In this document: one piece after another, positions 25,814 to 34,386 of the stretch
How positions within the stretch are numbered: position 1 is the stretch's first letter
Layout of the letters: each line of letters starts with the position of its first letter
Program-made: the position numbers and the translations under genes
From: Propionicimonas paludicola
GTDB taxonomy: Bacteria > Actinomycetota > Actinomycetes > Propionibacteriales > Propionibacteriaceae
DNA length: 64,000 bases
Assembly: GCF_002563675.1 (NCBI RefSeq)
Contig: NZ_PDJC01000001.1
Coordinates: forward strand, 2,852,001 to 2,916,000
Reading direction: 5' to 3'
Notes under the pieces: model-generated
The model's database searches: none
What the model was told of the DNA's origin: nothing
What the model saw: the letters and a program-made list of their open reading frames with translations, nothing else

Positions 25814-25880
25814 GGGGACGGTTCCTATTCCGTACCAAACTCGACCCCACTACGGGGTGGTACGAATAGGAACCGTCCCC
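25814..25880. repeat. Near-perfect 23-bp palindrome, GGGGACGGTTCC family
   Basis: The left arm (25814-25837) starts GGGGACGGTTCCTATT, and the right arm (25858-25880) ends GGAACCGTCCCC. They pair over 23 bp with one unpaired base. The 20-nt loop carries an inner CCCC-ACTA-CGGGG. It lies between the EcsC gene and the LLM gene. The ends match the elements at 60848-60903 and 63034-63099. Confidence 0.8.
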
Positions 25881-25926
25881 ATTTCGTACCGGGAATGAAC
25901 TCCGCCGACCGAGAGTTGGTTGAAGC

Positions 25927-26946
25927 GTGAAGCACATTGGGTTCATATCGTTCGGTCACTGGACGCCGTCGGTCCACTCGCAGGTGCGCTCGGCCTCGGA
26001 CGCCTTGCTGCAGTCGATCGACCTGGCGGTCGCCGCTGAGGAGCTCGGCGCGGACGGCGCCTACTTCCGGGTGCACCACTTCGCCCGGCAGCTCGGTTCG
26101 CCGTTCCCGCTGCTGGCCGCGATCGGCGCCAAGACGTCCAAGATCGAAATCGGCACCGGCGTGATCGACATGCGCTACGAGAACCCGCTGTACATGGCCG
26201 AGGACGCCGGCGCAGCCGACCTGATCTCGGCCGGCCGACTTCAGCTCGGCATCAGCCGGGGATCGCCCGAGCAGGTTGTCGAGGGCTACCGGTACTTCGG
26301 CTACGAGCCGGCCGAGGGCAGCACGGACGCCGAGATGGCCCGCACCCACACCGACGTCTTCCTCGAGGTGCTGAAGGGCGAGGGCTTCGCCCAGCCCAAC
26401 CCGCGTCCGATGTTCCCGAACCCGCCGGGCCTGCTGCGCATCGAGCCGCACTCGCCGGGGCTGCGTCAGCGGATCTGGTGGGGCGCCGGCACCCGGGCCA
26501 CCGCCGAATGGACCGCGCAGAAGGGGATGAACCTGATGAGTTCGACCCTGCTCACCGAGGACACCGGGGTGCCGTTCCACCAGCTGCAGGCCGAACAGAT
26601 CCAGCGCTTCCGGGACGCGTGGGCGTCCGCCGGGCACGACTGGACGCCGCGAGTCTCGGTCAGCCGCAGCATCTTCCCGCTGGTGGACGAGCGCGACCAC
26701 GCCTACTTCGGTGGCCAGGGCGACGACCAGGATCAGGTCGGCTACCTCGACGGCGGCAGCGCCCGATTCGGACGCTCCTACGCGGCCGAGCCGGACAAGC
26801 TGATCGAGGAGCTGGCTGAGGATGAGGCGATCGCCGCGGCGGACACGCTGCTGCTGACCGTCCCGAACCAGCTGGGCGTGGACTACAACGCCCACGTCCT
26901 GGAGTCACTGCTCACCCACGTGGCGCCGGCCCTCGGCTGGCGCTGA
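25927..26946 (+). CDS. LLM-class flavin-dependent oxidoreductase
   Basis: This 339-aa luciferase-like TIM barrel probably uses FMN or F420. Visible family features are EELGADGAYFRVHHF near residue 40, IEIGTGVIDMRYENPLYMAEDAG, GRLQLGISRGSPEQV, and IWWGAGTRATAEWTAQKGMNLM. It is likely a monooxygenase or F420-dependent reductase; the substrate is unknown. The start is GTG at 25927 with a weak upstream purine stretch. It stands alone, downstream of the 25814-25880 palindrome. Confidence 0.8.
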   Translation: MKHIGFISFGHWTPSVHSQVRSASDALLQSIDLAVAAEELGADGAYFRVHHFARQLGSPFPLLAAIGAKTSKIEIGTGVIDMRYENPLYMAEDAGAADLISAGRLQLGISRGSPEQVVEGYRYFGYEPAEGSTDAEMARTHTDVFLEVLKGEGFAQPNPRPMFPNPPGLLRIEPHSPGLRQRIWWGAGTRATAEWTAQKGMNLMSSTLLTEDTGVPFHQLQAEQIQRFRDAWASAGHDWTPRVSVSRSIFPLVDERDHAYFGGQGDDQDQVGYLDGGSARFGRSYAAEPDKLIEELAEDEAIAAADTLLLTVPNQLGVDYNAHVLESLLTHVAPALGWR

Positions 26947-26979
26947 GCGAACGTCGGGGTCGGTATCGCCGGCCCCGAC

Positions 26980-28104
26980 TCAGCTGACGAAGGCGCGTCC
27001 CACCCGAGGCGTGATCAGGCAGGTGACCTCGTAGGGGATCGTCCCCATCCGGACGGCGAGCTCGGCGGTGGTGATCTCCTCATCGCCGTCGCGGCCGAGG
27101 ATGGTGACCACGTCACCGACCTGATCGGTGGCGTCCGGGCCGAGATCAATCATCACCTGATCCATGCAGATCCGTCCGGCCACCTCGCAGCTGCGTCCGT
27201 TGACCAGCATCCGCGCGTTGTTGGAGAAGCGGCGGTTGTAGCCGTCGGCATAGCCGATGGGGACGGTGCCGATCCAGGTGTCATGCGGGGCCGTCCAGGC
27301 GCGGCTGTAACCGACCGTTTCGCCGGCCGCGATCTTCTTGACGAAGGTCAGCGTGCTGCGCCATTCCAGGGTCGGCAGCAACGGGACGCTTCGGGGCGAC
27401 AGCGGGTCGGGGTAGTCGCCGTAGGCGATGATTCCGGGCCTGACCAGGTCGAACCAGGCCTCCGGGTAGGTCAGGACGGCACCGGACGCGGCCAGGTGCT
27501 TGATCAGCGGGCCGACCGCCGTCTCCACCTCGGCCGCGGTCGTGGCGAACAGCGCGATCTGGCCGCGAGTGAACTCCTCGCCGACCGGGACGTCTGAGAT
27601 CGGCAGGTGCGACATGATGCCTACCAGCTTCAGCCCGGGTGCTGCGACGGCCTGCTGGGCCAGCTCGACGGCCTGCTCGGGCGGGCAGCCGATCCGGCGC
27701 ATGCCGGTGTCGACCTTTAGGTGGACGCTGATCGTCTTGCCCTGGGCGGACGCGGCAGCGGACGCTTCCGCGATCGACTCGGCGTCGACCACGACCAGGC
27801 TGAGGTCGGCGGCGACCGCGTCGGCCACCTCGTCCCCGCGGGCCATCGAGAGCTTGAGGATCGGCAGCGTGATGCCCGCCTCGCGCAGAGTGATGCCCTC
27901 GCTGACCGTGGCCACGCCGAGCCACTCGGCCGCACCGGTGCGCTCCAGGAGCCGGGACACCTCGACGGCGCCGTGGCCGTAGGCGTCCGCCTTGACCGCG
28001 ACCAGCAACTGACGGCCGCCGACGTGCTGACGGATGGCGTTCAGATTGGCGACGATGTGGTCGCCGCGGGTGGTGGCGACGCTGGGCGCGGGACGGGGGC
28101 TCAT
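26980..28104 (-). CDS. alr: Alanine racemase
   Basis: This 374-aa PLP enzyme interconverts L- and D-alanine for peptidoglycan. The Schiff-base lysine is K38 in AVKADAYGHG. Family motifs include LKVDTGMRRIG, GIMSHL, VGYSRAW and IGYADGYNRRF, plus the C-terminal beta domain with AGRICMDQVMIDLG. Its ATG overlaps the sseA stop (ATGA), so it is translated from the sseA-alr message. This is an uncommon partner for alr. Confidence 0.92.
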   Translation of the reverse strand: MSPRPAPSVATTRGDHIVANLNAIRQHVGGRQLLVAVKADAYGHGAVEVSRLLERTGAAEWLGVATVSEGITLREAGITLPILKLSMARGDEVADAVAADLSLVVVDAESIAEASAAASAQGKTISVHLKVDTGMRRIGCPPEQAVELAQQAVAAPGLKLVGIMSHLPISDVPVGEEFTRGQIALFATTAAEVETAVGPLIKHLAASGAVLTYPEAWFDLVRPGIIAYGDYPDPLSPRSVPLLPTLEWRSTLTFVKKIAAGETVGYSRAWTAPHDTWIGTVPIGYADGYNRRFSNNARMLVNGRSCEVAGRICMDQVMIDLGPDATDQVGDVVTILGRDGDEEITTAELAVRMGTIPYEVTCLITPRVGRAFVS

Positions 28105-28952
28105 GCGTCCGCTCCGGTGGCGACCGGACGGCCCGGATCGGCCGACCACCCCGACCAGGACGGCGGGTAGAGCTTGGCGTTCACGCCGAGGCTGGCCAGA
28201 GCCAGCAGGCTCTGCGCGGCCGAGACTCCGGATCCGCAGTAGACCGCGATCGGACGGGTGCCGGCATAGACCTCGGCCGGCAGGTCGAGGGCCTCGAGCA
28301 GGGCGTCCGGCTCAGGAAGAAGGCCCTTGTCATCCCACAGTTTGCCGACCGGACGGTTGATGGCGCCGGGCACGTGGCCGGCCTTGGCGTCGATCGGCTC
28401 GACCTCGCCGCGGTAGCGCTCGCCGGCCCGGACATCGACCACGATCCCGTCGAAGTCGGCCAGCTCGTCTGCGGTCAGGGTGGGCAGGTGGCCCAGGGTG
28501 AGCTGCAGCTGGGTGGGCGCGACCGGCGTGGCCTCGCCTTCGCGCAGGAAGGCGTCCGCGGCCAGCCAGGCGGTGATCCCGCCGTCGAGGACGCGCACCG
28601 TCAGCCCGGCCCAGGACAGCACCCACCAGGCGCGGCCGGCTGCGAAGCTGCCCGGCTCGTCGTAGACGATGATTTCGCGGGCCGGATCGATGCCCAGTGC
28701 GCCGAGGCCGTCGGCCAGGCGTTGGGCGTCCGGCAAGGGGTGACGACCGAGCGTGGGGTCGTCGGTCGGACCGGTCAGCACCTGCTCGAGATCGAGGAAT
28801 CGGGCCGGCGGCAGGTGCCCCTCAAGGAACCGCTGATAGCCGGCGCCGTGCGGCTCGCCGAGCTTCCAGCGGACGTCGAGCACCTGGGCACCGTCGTTCA
28901 CCGCATCGGGCAGGTCGTTGACGCTGATCAGCACATCACTACGCGAACTCAC
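28101..28952 (-). CDS. sseA: Tandem-rhodanese sulfurtransferase
   Basis: This 283-aa protein has two rhodanese domains. The catalytic cysteine lies in the C-terminal loop YCGSGVSA, as in thiosulfate/3-mercaptopyruvate sulfurtransferases. The N-terminal domain (VLDVRWKLGEPHG, VIYDEPGS-like) is inactive. It moves sulfane sulfur to thiols or cyanide. GTG 28952 is preceded 6 nt upstream by coding-strand TAGGCT (plus 28959-28964), a leaderless start. It is the first gene of the sseA-alr operon. Confidence 0.85.
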   Translation of the reverse strand: MSSRSDVLISVNDLPDAVNDGAQVLDVRWKLGEPHGAGYQRFLEGHLPPARFLDLEQVLTGPTDDPTLGRHPLPDAQRLADGLGALGIDPAREIIVYDEPGSFAAGRAWWVLSWAGLTVRVLDGGITAWLAADAFLREGEATPVAPTQLQLTLGHLPTLTADELADFDGIVVDVRAGERYRGEVEPIDAKAGHVPGAINRPVGKLWDDKGLLPEPDALLEALDLPAEVYAGTRPIAVYCGSGVSAAQSLLALASLGVNAKLYPPSWSGWSADPGRPVATGADA

Positions 28953-28985
28953 CCCTGCAGCCTAGAACCCGGCTCCCGCCACCTC

Positions 28986-29009
28986 GGGGACGGTTCCATT
29001 ACCGTCCAC
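28986..29009. repeat. Half-copy of the GGGGACGGTTCC repeat
   Basis: GGGGACGGTTCC-ATTACC-GTCCAC. Read on the other strand it is identical to the right arm at 63076-63099. Only one arm is present. It lies in the 239-bp gap between the sseA start and the bkdC 3' end. Confidence 0.65.
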
Positions 29010-29106
29010 TTGGTGCACCATCGCAGCCCCACTCAGCGCGAGATCGAGGAAAGGGTTCTCAGACTGACCACAGCTAGGTCTCCGGGCCGGCGCAGTTGGG
29101 TGCAGC

Positions 29107-29142
29107 GAAAGGGTTTCAAGGGATACGTCCTCGAACCCTTTC
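29107..29142. terminator. Inverted repeat 3' of bkdC
   Basis: GAAAGGGTT (29107-29115) pairs with AACCCTTTC (29134-29142) across an 18-nt spacer. It lies 50 bp beyond the bkdC stop on the minus strand, a plausible transcription terminator for the bkd operon. A further GAAAGGGTT lies nearby at about 29050. Confidence 0.5.
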
Positions 29143-29191
29143 ATCGACCCCGCCACCGGGAGAGGATCACAGGCGCACTGACCTTCGACGA

Positions 29192-30544
29192 TCAGAAGAG
29201 CAGCGCCAGCGCCGGGTCGGCCATGATGGTCGAGACGTCGGCCAGGAACTTCGAGCCCATCTCGCCGTCGACCAGGCGGTGGTCGAAGGTCAGCGAGACC
29301 GTGCAGACCGAGCGCGGTTCGATCCGCTCCTGATCGCCCTCGCCGACCACCCACGGCTTGCGCAGGATCGTTCCCAGACACATGATCGCGGCCTCGCCGT
29401 TGTTCATGATCGGGGTGCCGCCGTCCACGCCGAAGACGCCGACGTTGGTGATCGAGAACGTCCCTCCGGCAAGGTCGGACGGTTGGACGCGGCCCTCGCG
29501 GGCCAGGGCGACCATGTCGTTCAGGCCGCGGGTCAGCTCGAGCAGATTCAGCTGGTTGGCCCGCTTGATGTTGGGCACCACCAGGCCGCGCGGGGTTGCC
29601 GCGGCGATGCCGAGGTTCACGTCGGTGGGGATCACCATCTCGTCGGCGGCCGCGTCGTAGCGGGAGTTGATCTCGGGCACCCGCTCGATGGCCAGGCAGG
29701 CGGCCTTGGCGAAGATCACGAGCGGCGACACCTTCAGTCCGGTGAAGTCGCGGCGCCGGCGCAGAGTGTCGATCAGCTGCATGGTGGCGGTGACGTCCAC
29801 CTCGACGAAGGCCGTGGCCTGCGGAACCGCAAGTGAGGCGGTCATCGACTGGAACATGGCCCGGCGGACCCCGCGCAGCGGGATCCGTTGCACAGCCGGG
29901 TTCTGCGGCGGACGTCCGGCTGCGGTGAGCACGTCGGCTGCCGTGATGGTGCCGTCCGGGCCGGTGCCGACCACGGTGCTCAGGTCGACACCGAGGTCGC
30001 GAGCCACCCGGCGGACCGGCGGCTTGGCACGGGGCACCTCGGTGCTGGTCGGAGCCGGAGCAGTGGGGGCAGTGGGGACAGGAGCCGGAGCGGACACCTG
30101 CGGGACGGCTGCCACAGCGGCGGCAGCTGCGTCCGGCACGGCCGCACCCGGCTGCCGGCGGGCCCGGCGGCTCACCGCGGCACCACGTGCGCCGTAGCCG
30201 ACCAAGACCGCCCCCGAATCTTCGGTCTTGGCCGTGGCTACGGCGGACGGGCTCGCCGAGGCGTCCGCGAGGACGTCCGGCGCGGCCGGGGTCGTCGACC
30301 CCGGAGCTTCTTCGTCGGCACCGATCCGAATGATGGGAGTCCCCACCGGCACCACCTGGCCGGCCGGCGCCAGAATCTCCTGCACCACACCGGCGAACGG
30401 CGAGGGCAGCTCCACCAGCGACTTGGCCGTCTCGATCTCGAGCAGGACGTCGTTCACGGCGACCACATCGCCGACCGCGACCTTCCACTCCACGATCTCG
30501 GCCTCCACCAGGCCTTCGCCCGGGTCGGGCAGTCGGAACTCCAT
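29192..30544 (-). CDS. bkdC: Dihydrolipoyl acyltransferase E2 of 2-oxo acid dehydrogenase
   Basis: This 450-aa E2 has one N-terminal lipoyl domain (lipoylated K41 in ETAKS), an Ala/Pro-rich linker of about 90 residues, a peripheral subunit-binding domain (VRRVARDLGVDLSTVVGTG, about 175-205) and a catalytic domain ending with DHRLVDG (catalytic His near 422). It transfers the acyl group from E1 to CoA. GAAAGG precedes the ATG. It is the last gene of the bkdABC operon; no E3 is present nearby. Confidence 0.88.
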   Translation of the reverse strand: MEFRLPDPGEGLVEAEIVEWKVAVGDVVAVNDVLLEIETAKSLVELPSPFAGVVQEILAPAGQVVPVGTPIIRIGADEEAPGSTTPAAPDVLADASASPSAVATAKTEDSGAVLVGYGARGAAVSRRARRQPGAAVPDAAAAAVAAVPQVSAPAPVPTAPTAPAPTSTEVPRAKPPVRRVARDLGVDLSTVVGTGPDGTITAADVLTAAGRPPQNPAVQRIPLRGVRRAMFQSMTASLAVPQATAFVEVDVTATMQLIDTLRRRRDFTGLKVSPLVIFAKAACLAIERVPEINSRYDAAADEMVIPTDVNLGIAAATPRGLVVPNIKRANQLNLLELTRGLNDMVALAREGRVQPSDLAGGTFSITNVGVFGVDGGTPIMNNGEAAIMCLGTILRKPWVVGEGDQERIEPRSVCTVSLTFDHRLVDGEMGSKFLADVSTIMADPALALLF

Positions 30545-30555
30545 GGCTACGCCTT

Positions 30556-31536
30556 TCAGTGGGCCAAGCTCTGGTCGACCGCGTCGAGTACGCGATCGAG
30601 GTCGGGCAAGTAGCTGTGCTCGGTGCGGCTGGGCGGGTAGGGCAGGTCGTAACCGGTGACCCGCAACACCGGGGCCTGCAGTTCATAGAAGCACTCAGCC
30701 TGGATCCGGGCGGCCAGTTCGGCGCCCATTCCGAGCGTCCGGACGGCCTCGTGAACGACGACGGCCCGTCCGGTGCGGCGGACTGAGGCGAACACGGTGG
30801 CGTCGTCGATCGGCGACAGGCTGCGCAGGTCGATCACTTCGAGGCTGCGTCCCTCGGCTTCGGCGGCGGCAGCGGCGTCCAGGCAGGTGCGGACCATCGG
30901 TCCGTAGGTGAGCAGGGTGGCATCCGTCCCATGCCGGGCGATCCGGGCCTGGTAGAGCGAGTCGGGGGCCGCGGACGCGTCCAGATCGACCTCGCCCTTG
31001 TCGTGGTAGCGGCGCTTGGGCTCGAAGAAGATCACCGGATCGGGGTCGGCGATGGCCTGCTGGATCATCCAGTAGGCGTCGGACGGGTTGGCGCAGGTGA
31101 CCACCTTCAGGCCCGGCGTGTGCGCGAAGTAGGCCTCCGGCGACTCCGAGTGATGCTCGATGGCGCCGATGCCGCCGCCGTAGGGGATCCGGACGACCAT
31201 GGGCACCGACAGCCGTCCGTGGGAGCGGAAGTGCAGCCGCGACACCTGGGAGACGATCTGATCGAAGGCCGGGTAGACGAACCCGTCGAACTGGATCTCC
31301 ACCACCGGCTTGTAGCCGCGCAGGGCCATTCCGACCGCGGTGCCGACGATGCCCGCCTCAGCCAGCGGCGTATCAACGACGCGAGTCGGGCCGAACTCGG
31401 CCTGCAGGCCTTCGGTGATCCGGAAGACCCCGCCCAGGCGTCCGATGTCCTCACCGGCCAGCAGCACCTTGGGGTCGCCGGCCAGCGCCCGGCGCAGCCC
31501 GGCGTTGAGCGCCTTGGCCATGGTCAGGGTGCTCAT
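30556..31536 (-). CDS. bkdB: 2-oxo acid dehydrogenase E1 component, beta subunit
   Basis: This 326-aa subunit pairs with the alpha subunit to decarboxylate branched-chain 2-oxo acids with ThDP. Motifs are LLAGEDIGRLGGVFRITEGL, DTPLAEAGIVGTAVGMAL, FRSHGRLSVPMVVRIPYGGG and IEHHSESPEAYF. The ATG at 31536 overlaps the bkdA stop (ATGA) with GAGGTG upstream, so it is translationally coupled. Confidence 0.9.
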   Translation of the reverse strand: MSTLTMAKALNAGLRRALAGDPKVLLAGEDIGRLGGVFRITEGLQAEFGPTRVVDTPLAEAGIVGTAVGMALRGYKPVVEIQFDGFVYPAFDQIVSQVSRLHFRSHGRLSVPMVVRIPYGGGIGAIEHHSESPEAYFAHTPGLKVVTCANPSDAYWMIQQAIADPDPVIFFEPKRRYHDKGEVDLDASAAPDSLYQARIARHGTDATLLTYGPMVRTCLDAAAAAEAEGRSLEVIDLRSLSPIDDATVFASVRRTGRAVVVHEAVRTLGMGAELAARIQAECFYELQAPVLRVTGYDLPYPPSRTEHSYLPDLDRVLDAVDQSLAH

Positions 31537-32672
31537 GCGTTCACCTCGAAGGACGCCTCGTAGGCCTGGAACTCCTGGCGTTGCCGCTGCAGGTGCTCGG
31601 GGGTGTCGGTGTAGACCAGATCGAAGCTGTCGGCCAGGTCGGGTTCGACCAGCTGGACGCAGCCGGTCCGCAGCCGCTCGGCCGCGATGGACGCCTCGGC
31701 GGCGACGCCGTCCAACCAGGCGTCGTCGATCAGGCCTCTGGCTAGCAGATACGTCCGCAACCGGTCGATCGGATCTTTGGCCTTCCACTCGTCCACCTCT
31801 GCGGCGTCCCGGTACTTCGTGGGGTCGTCGGAGGTGGTGTGGGCGCCGATCCGGTAGGTGAAGGCCTCGATCAGCACCGGTCCGGCGCCGCTGCGGGCCC
31901 GGGCCAGCGCCCACTCGGTGACCGCACGGACGGCCAGGACGTCGTTGCCGTCCACCCGGACGCCCGGGAAGCCGAAGCCGGCCGCCCGCCGATAGAGCGG
32001 GATCGGGGTCTGGACGGTGGTCGGCTCGCTGATCGCCCACTGGTTGTTCTGGCAGAAGAAGACCACCGGCGCCTGGGCCGCCGCGGCGAAGACGAAGGCC
32101 TCATTCACGTCGCCCTGGCTGGTGGCGCCGTCGCCGAAGTAGACCACCACGGCGCCGTTGTCGGCCGGTTCGGGGTTGCCCACGCGTCCATCGCGCTGGA
32201 GGGCCATGGCCATGCCGACCGCGTGCAGGGTCTGGGTGCCGATCACGAAGCTGGGCAGGTGCAGGTTGGCCGGGCCGGTGGGCCAGTCGACCATGGCCGT
32301 GCCGCGGAAGGTGCCGAGGAACTCCAGCGGATCGAGCCCGAGGGCCAAGTAGACCCCGAGTTCGCGGTAGGAGGGGACGATCAGGTCGTGGCGTCCGAAG
32401 GCGCGGGCTGAGCCGACCTGAGCCGCTTCTTGGCCCAGCGACTGCACCCACAGGCCGAGTTCACCCTTGCGCTGCAGCGCCGTGGCCTCGATGTCGATGG
32501 CTCGGGTGAGCAACATGGTGCGAAGGTCGTCGACCAGCTCCTGCTCACTGCCGGAGTAGTGAAAGTCCTGGTCAGCGACCAGTTCGCCGGACGGCGTGAG
32601 CAGCTGAACCAGATGATCGTCGGCTCTGGTGGCTAGCTCGGCGGCTACCGCTTCGGGCAAGGCAACTCCCAT
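31533..32672 (-). CDS. bkdA: 2-oxo acid dehydrogenase E1 component, alpha subunit
   Basis: This 379-aa subunit carries the ThDP motif GDGATSQGDVNEA...CQNN. Residues GELGLWVQSLGQEAAQVGSA, YRELGVYLALG, IGTQTLHAVG and FTYRIGAHTTSDDPTKYR resemble mycobacterial BkdA more than pyruvate E1, so branched-chain substrates are favoured. The products would feed branched fatty acid primers. It is the first gene of bkdABC, with a near-palindromic site 24 bp upstream of its start. Confidence 0.88.
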   Translation of the reverse strand: MGVALPEAVAAELATRADDHLVQLLTPSGELVADQDFHYSGSEQELVDDLRTMLLTRAIDIEATALQRKGELGLWVQSLGQEAAQVGSARAFGRHDLIVPSYRELGVYLALGLDPLEFLGTFRGTAMVDWPTGPANLHLPSFVIGTQTLHAVGMAMALQRDGRVGNPEPADNGAVVVYFGDGATSQGDVNEAFVFAAAAQAPVVFFCQNNQWAISEPTTVQTPIPLYRRAAGFGFPGVRVDGNDVLAVRAVTEWALARARSGAGPVLIEAFTYRIGAHTTSDDPTKYRDAAEVDEWKAKDPIDRLRTYLLARGLIDDAWLDGVAAEASIAAERLRTGCVQLVEPDLADSFDLVYTDTPEHLQRQRQEFQAYEASFEVNA

Positions 32673-32695
32673 CGTGAGGCTCGCGACCTGGCCTA

Positions 32696-32719
32696 ACCTA
32701 CGGTTACGTAACCATAGGT
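32696..32719. promoter_or_regulatory. Probable operator upstream of bkdABC
   Basis: ACCTACGGTTAC-GTAACCATAGGT is a 24-bp palindrome with one mismatched pair. Its centre GGTTACGTAACC (32702-32713) is perfect. It lies immediately upstream of the bkdA start. The regulator is not in the window. Confidence 0.55.
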
Positions 32720-32821
32720 GTCAATGACTGGACGCCCCCGATAGGTACCCATTGGTAGCCGGAAGCAATGCGCCTCCGGGCTCGTTGTGGCCGCGGTATC
32801 AGTGCGCTCGCCCAGCCCGAA

Positions 32822-32989
32822 CCCGAGTTTGGCCCCGATCCTGCGGGGTTCGCCGGGCATTCCTGGCTCGAACCTGATTTCGGTCCCGATCCGGGGCCGC
32901 GGGAAGGCCGGATCGGGTACCAAACTCAGGTATCACCCGCGGCGGGTCCCGCCACCGCTCGAGATGGGGGCGGAAATCGGGTTCGAGCC
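32822..32989. repeat. Nested degenerate inverted repeats in the bkdA / M20 gap
   Basis: Three arm pairs overlap: 32865-32881 with 32973-32989 (GGCTCGAACC / GGTTCGAGCC, one mismatch in 17), 32885-32894 with 32908-32917 (CCCGATCCGG / CCGGATCGGG, perfect) and 32822-32841 with 32910-32930 (CGAGTTTGG / CCAAACTC). The same CGAACC...CCCGATCC unit thus appears twice in each orientation. The 458-bp gap 32673-33130 contains this array, the bkd operator and no recognised gene. Confidence 0.6.
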
Positions 32990-33130
32990 CCGCCGCCGAC
33001 TCGGCACGCGCTGTGCGGCTCATCTGGCTAACCAGTGCCCGGTGTGGGCGTAGCGGCGCGACCCAGTCCTGCCCGGCGGCATGGCCCTCGCGGTCGGCGA
33101 GCCGCGACCGGGTGGTCCCCAGACGTCAGC

Positions 33131-34282
33131 TCAGGCCAGGCCGGTGAGGACGGTGCCGAGGAGGACGATCCGGTCGAGGAGCGAGGCGAGCAGGACGTGC
33201 TCGCTGACCGCATGGGCGCCGCCGCCGCGGGGGCCGAAGCCGTCCAGGGTGGGGATGCCCAGGGAGCCGGTGGTGTTGGTATCGGCGGCGCCGGCAGCCG
33301 GACGTCCGGGCACCTCGAGGCCGGCTAGCTCACCGACCCGAGCCAGCAGCGCCTGATCGGCGGACGACGCCGCCCACGCCGGACGCGAGCTGAGCACCTC
33401 AAGCTCGATCACGGCCCCCGGACGCACCGGCGCCAGCCCGTCCAGGACGGCCATCACGTCCGCCTCGGCAGCAGCGCTGGCGAACCGGAAGCCGATCAGC
33501 GCCTCCGCGGCACCAGGCACGACATTGGTCCTACCGCCACCACTCACCCCGCCGACGTTCACCAGCACCTCGCCGGGCCGGGCCGCCGACACCCGGGCCA
33601 CCTCGGTGCGCAGCACCAGCAGCTGATCGACCAGTTCTTCGATGGCCGACACCCCGCCGTCGGGATCCAGCGCGGCGTGCGACTCGCGCCCAACCACCTT
33701 CAACTTCACTCGGGTCGAACCGAGTCGGCCGACCTTCAGAGCACCATCCGGATGCGGCGACTCGAAGCCGAACACCGCCTGCACCCCGGCGGCCGCCTCC
33801 CGTACCAGCGCGGTCGCCGAACCAGAGCCGACCTCCTCGTCCGCGGCGATCAGCACCCGGATCGGCGGACGCGGCAAGTCCAGGGCAGCCAGCGCCCGAA
33901 CGGCGGCCAGCATCACCACCAGGCCCGACTTCATGTCGTAGGCACCCGGCCCGCGCAGCACGCCGTCAGCAACTGAGAAGGGCACCGAGCCGACCAGCGT
34001 CCCGATCGGCCACACGGTGTCACTGTGGCCCAGCAGCAGCACCGGGGAGGTCTCTGACGAGGCGACGGAAGGAACGTCGACGATCAGATGGCTGCCCGCC
34101 GAGCTCGGCTCGATCCGGGCCTCGCCCAGCGTCGTCCAGGCCGCCGCAAGCAGCCCGGCAATCTCCGCGCTACTGGCCAGATCGTGGCTCGGGCTCTCCA
34201 GTTCGATCAGCGTGGTGAGCTCGGCGACCAGCGCCTGCTCGTCCAGCTGCTCGCGGATCCGATCCGCCACGCTCTGCGCCAT
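33131..34282 (-). CDS. M20-family metallopeptidase / N-acyl-amino-acid deacylase
   Basis: This 383-aa protein resembles the M20 carboxypeptidase G2/desuccinylase group. Di-zinc ligands and catalytic residues visible are H86 (LLGHSDTVW), D116 (GAYDMKSG), E149/E150 (ADEEVGS) and a late His in GGAHAVSEH. A dimerisation domain lies between. An excellent AGGAGG precedes the ATG by 5 nt. It is divergent from a GNAT-SIS-NSAR-aminotransferase operon. In characterised NSAR pathways an M20 enzyme removes the succinyl group from N-succinyl-L-amino acids, so that role is inferred here. Confidence 0.8.
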   Translation of the reverse strand: MAQSVADRIREQLDEQALVAELTTLIELESPSHDLASSAEIAGLLAAAWTTLGEARIEPSSAGSHLIVDVPSVASSETSPVLLLGHSDTVWPIGTLVGSVPFSVADGVLRGPGAYDMKSGLVVMLAAVRALAALDLPRPPIRVLIAADEEVGSGSATALVREAAAGVQAVFGFESPHPDGALKVGRLGSTRVKLKVVGRESHAALDPDGGVSAIEELVDQLLVLRTEVARVSAARPGEVLVNVGGVSGGGRTNVVPGAAEALIGFRFASAAAEADVMAVLDGLAPVRPGAVIELEVLSSRPAWAASSADQALLARVGELAGLEVPGRPAAGAADTNTTGSLGIPTLDGFGPRGGGAHAVSEHVLLASLLDRIVLLGTVLTGLA

Positions 34283-34374
34283 CAAAGACCTCCTGTGTCT
34301 TACGTACCCTATCTTCTGACCACTCTCACTGTCTCTCCCTGCGAGAAGGCTCACACCGGCAAAGATACGAAACC

Positions 34375-34380
34375 TATAGT
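34375..34380 (+). promoter_or_regulatory. -10 element of the GNAT operon
   Basis: TATAGT lies 6 nt before the ATG at 34387, and no ribosome binding site is present, so transcription probably starts at or next to the A of the start codon. Confidence 0.55.
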
Positions 34381-34386
34381 TCAACC

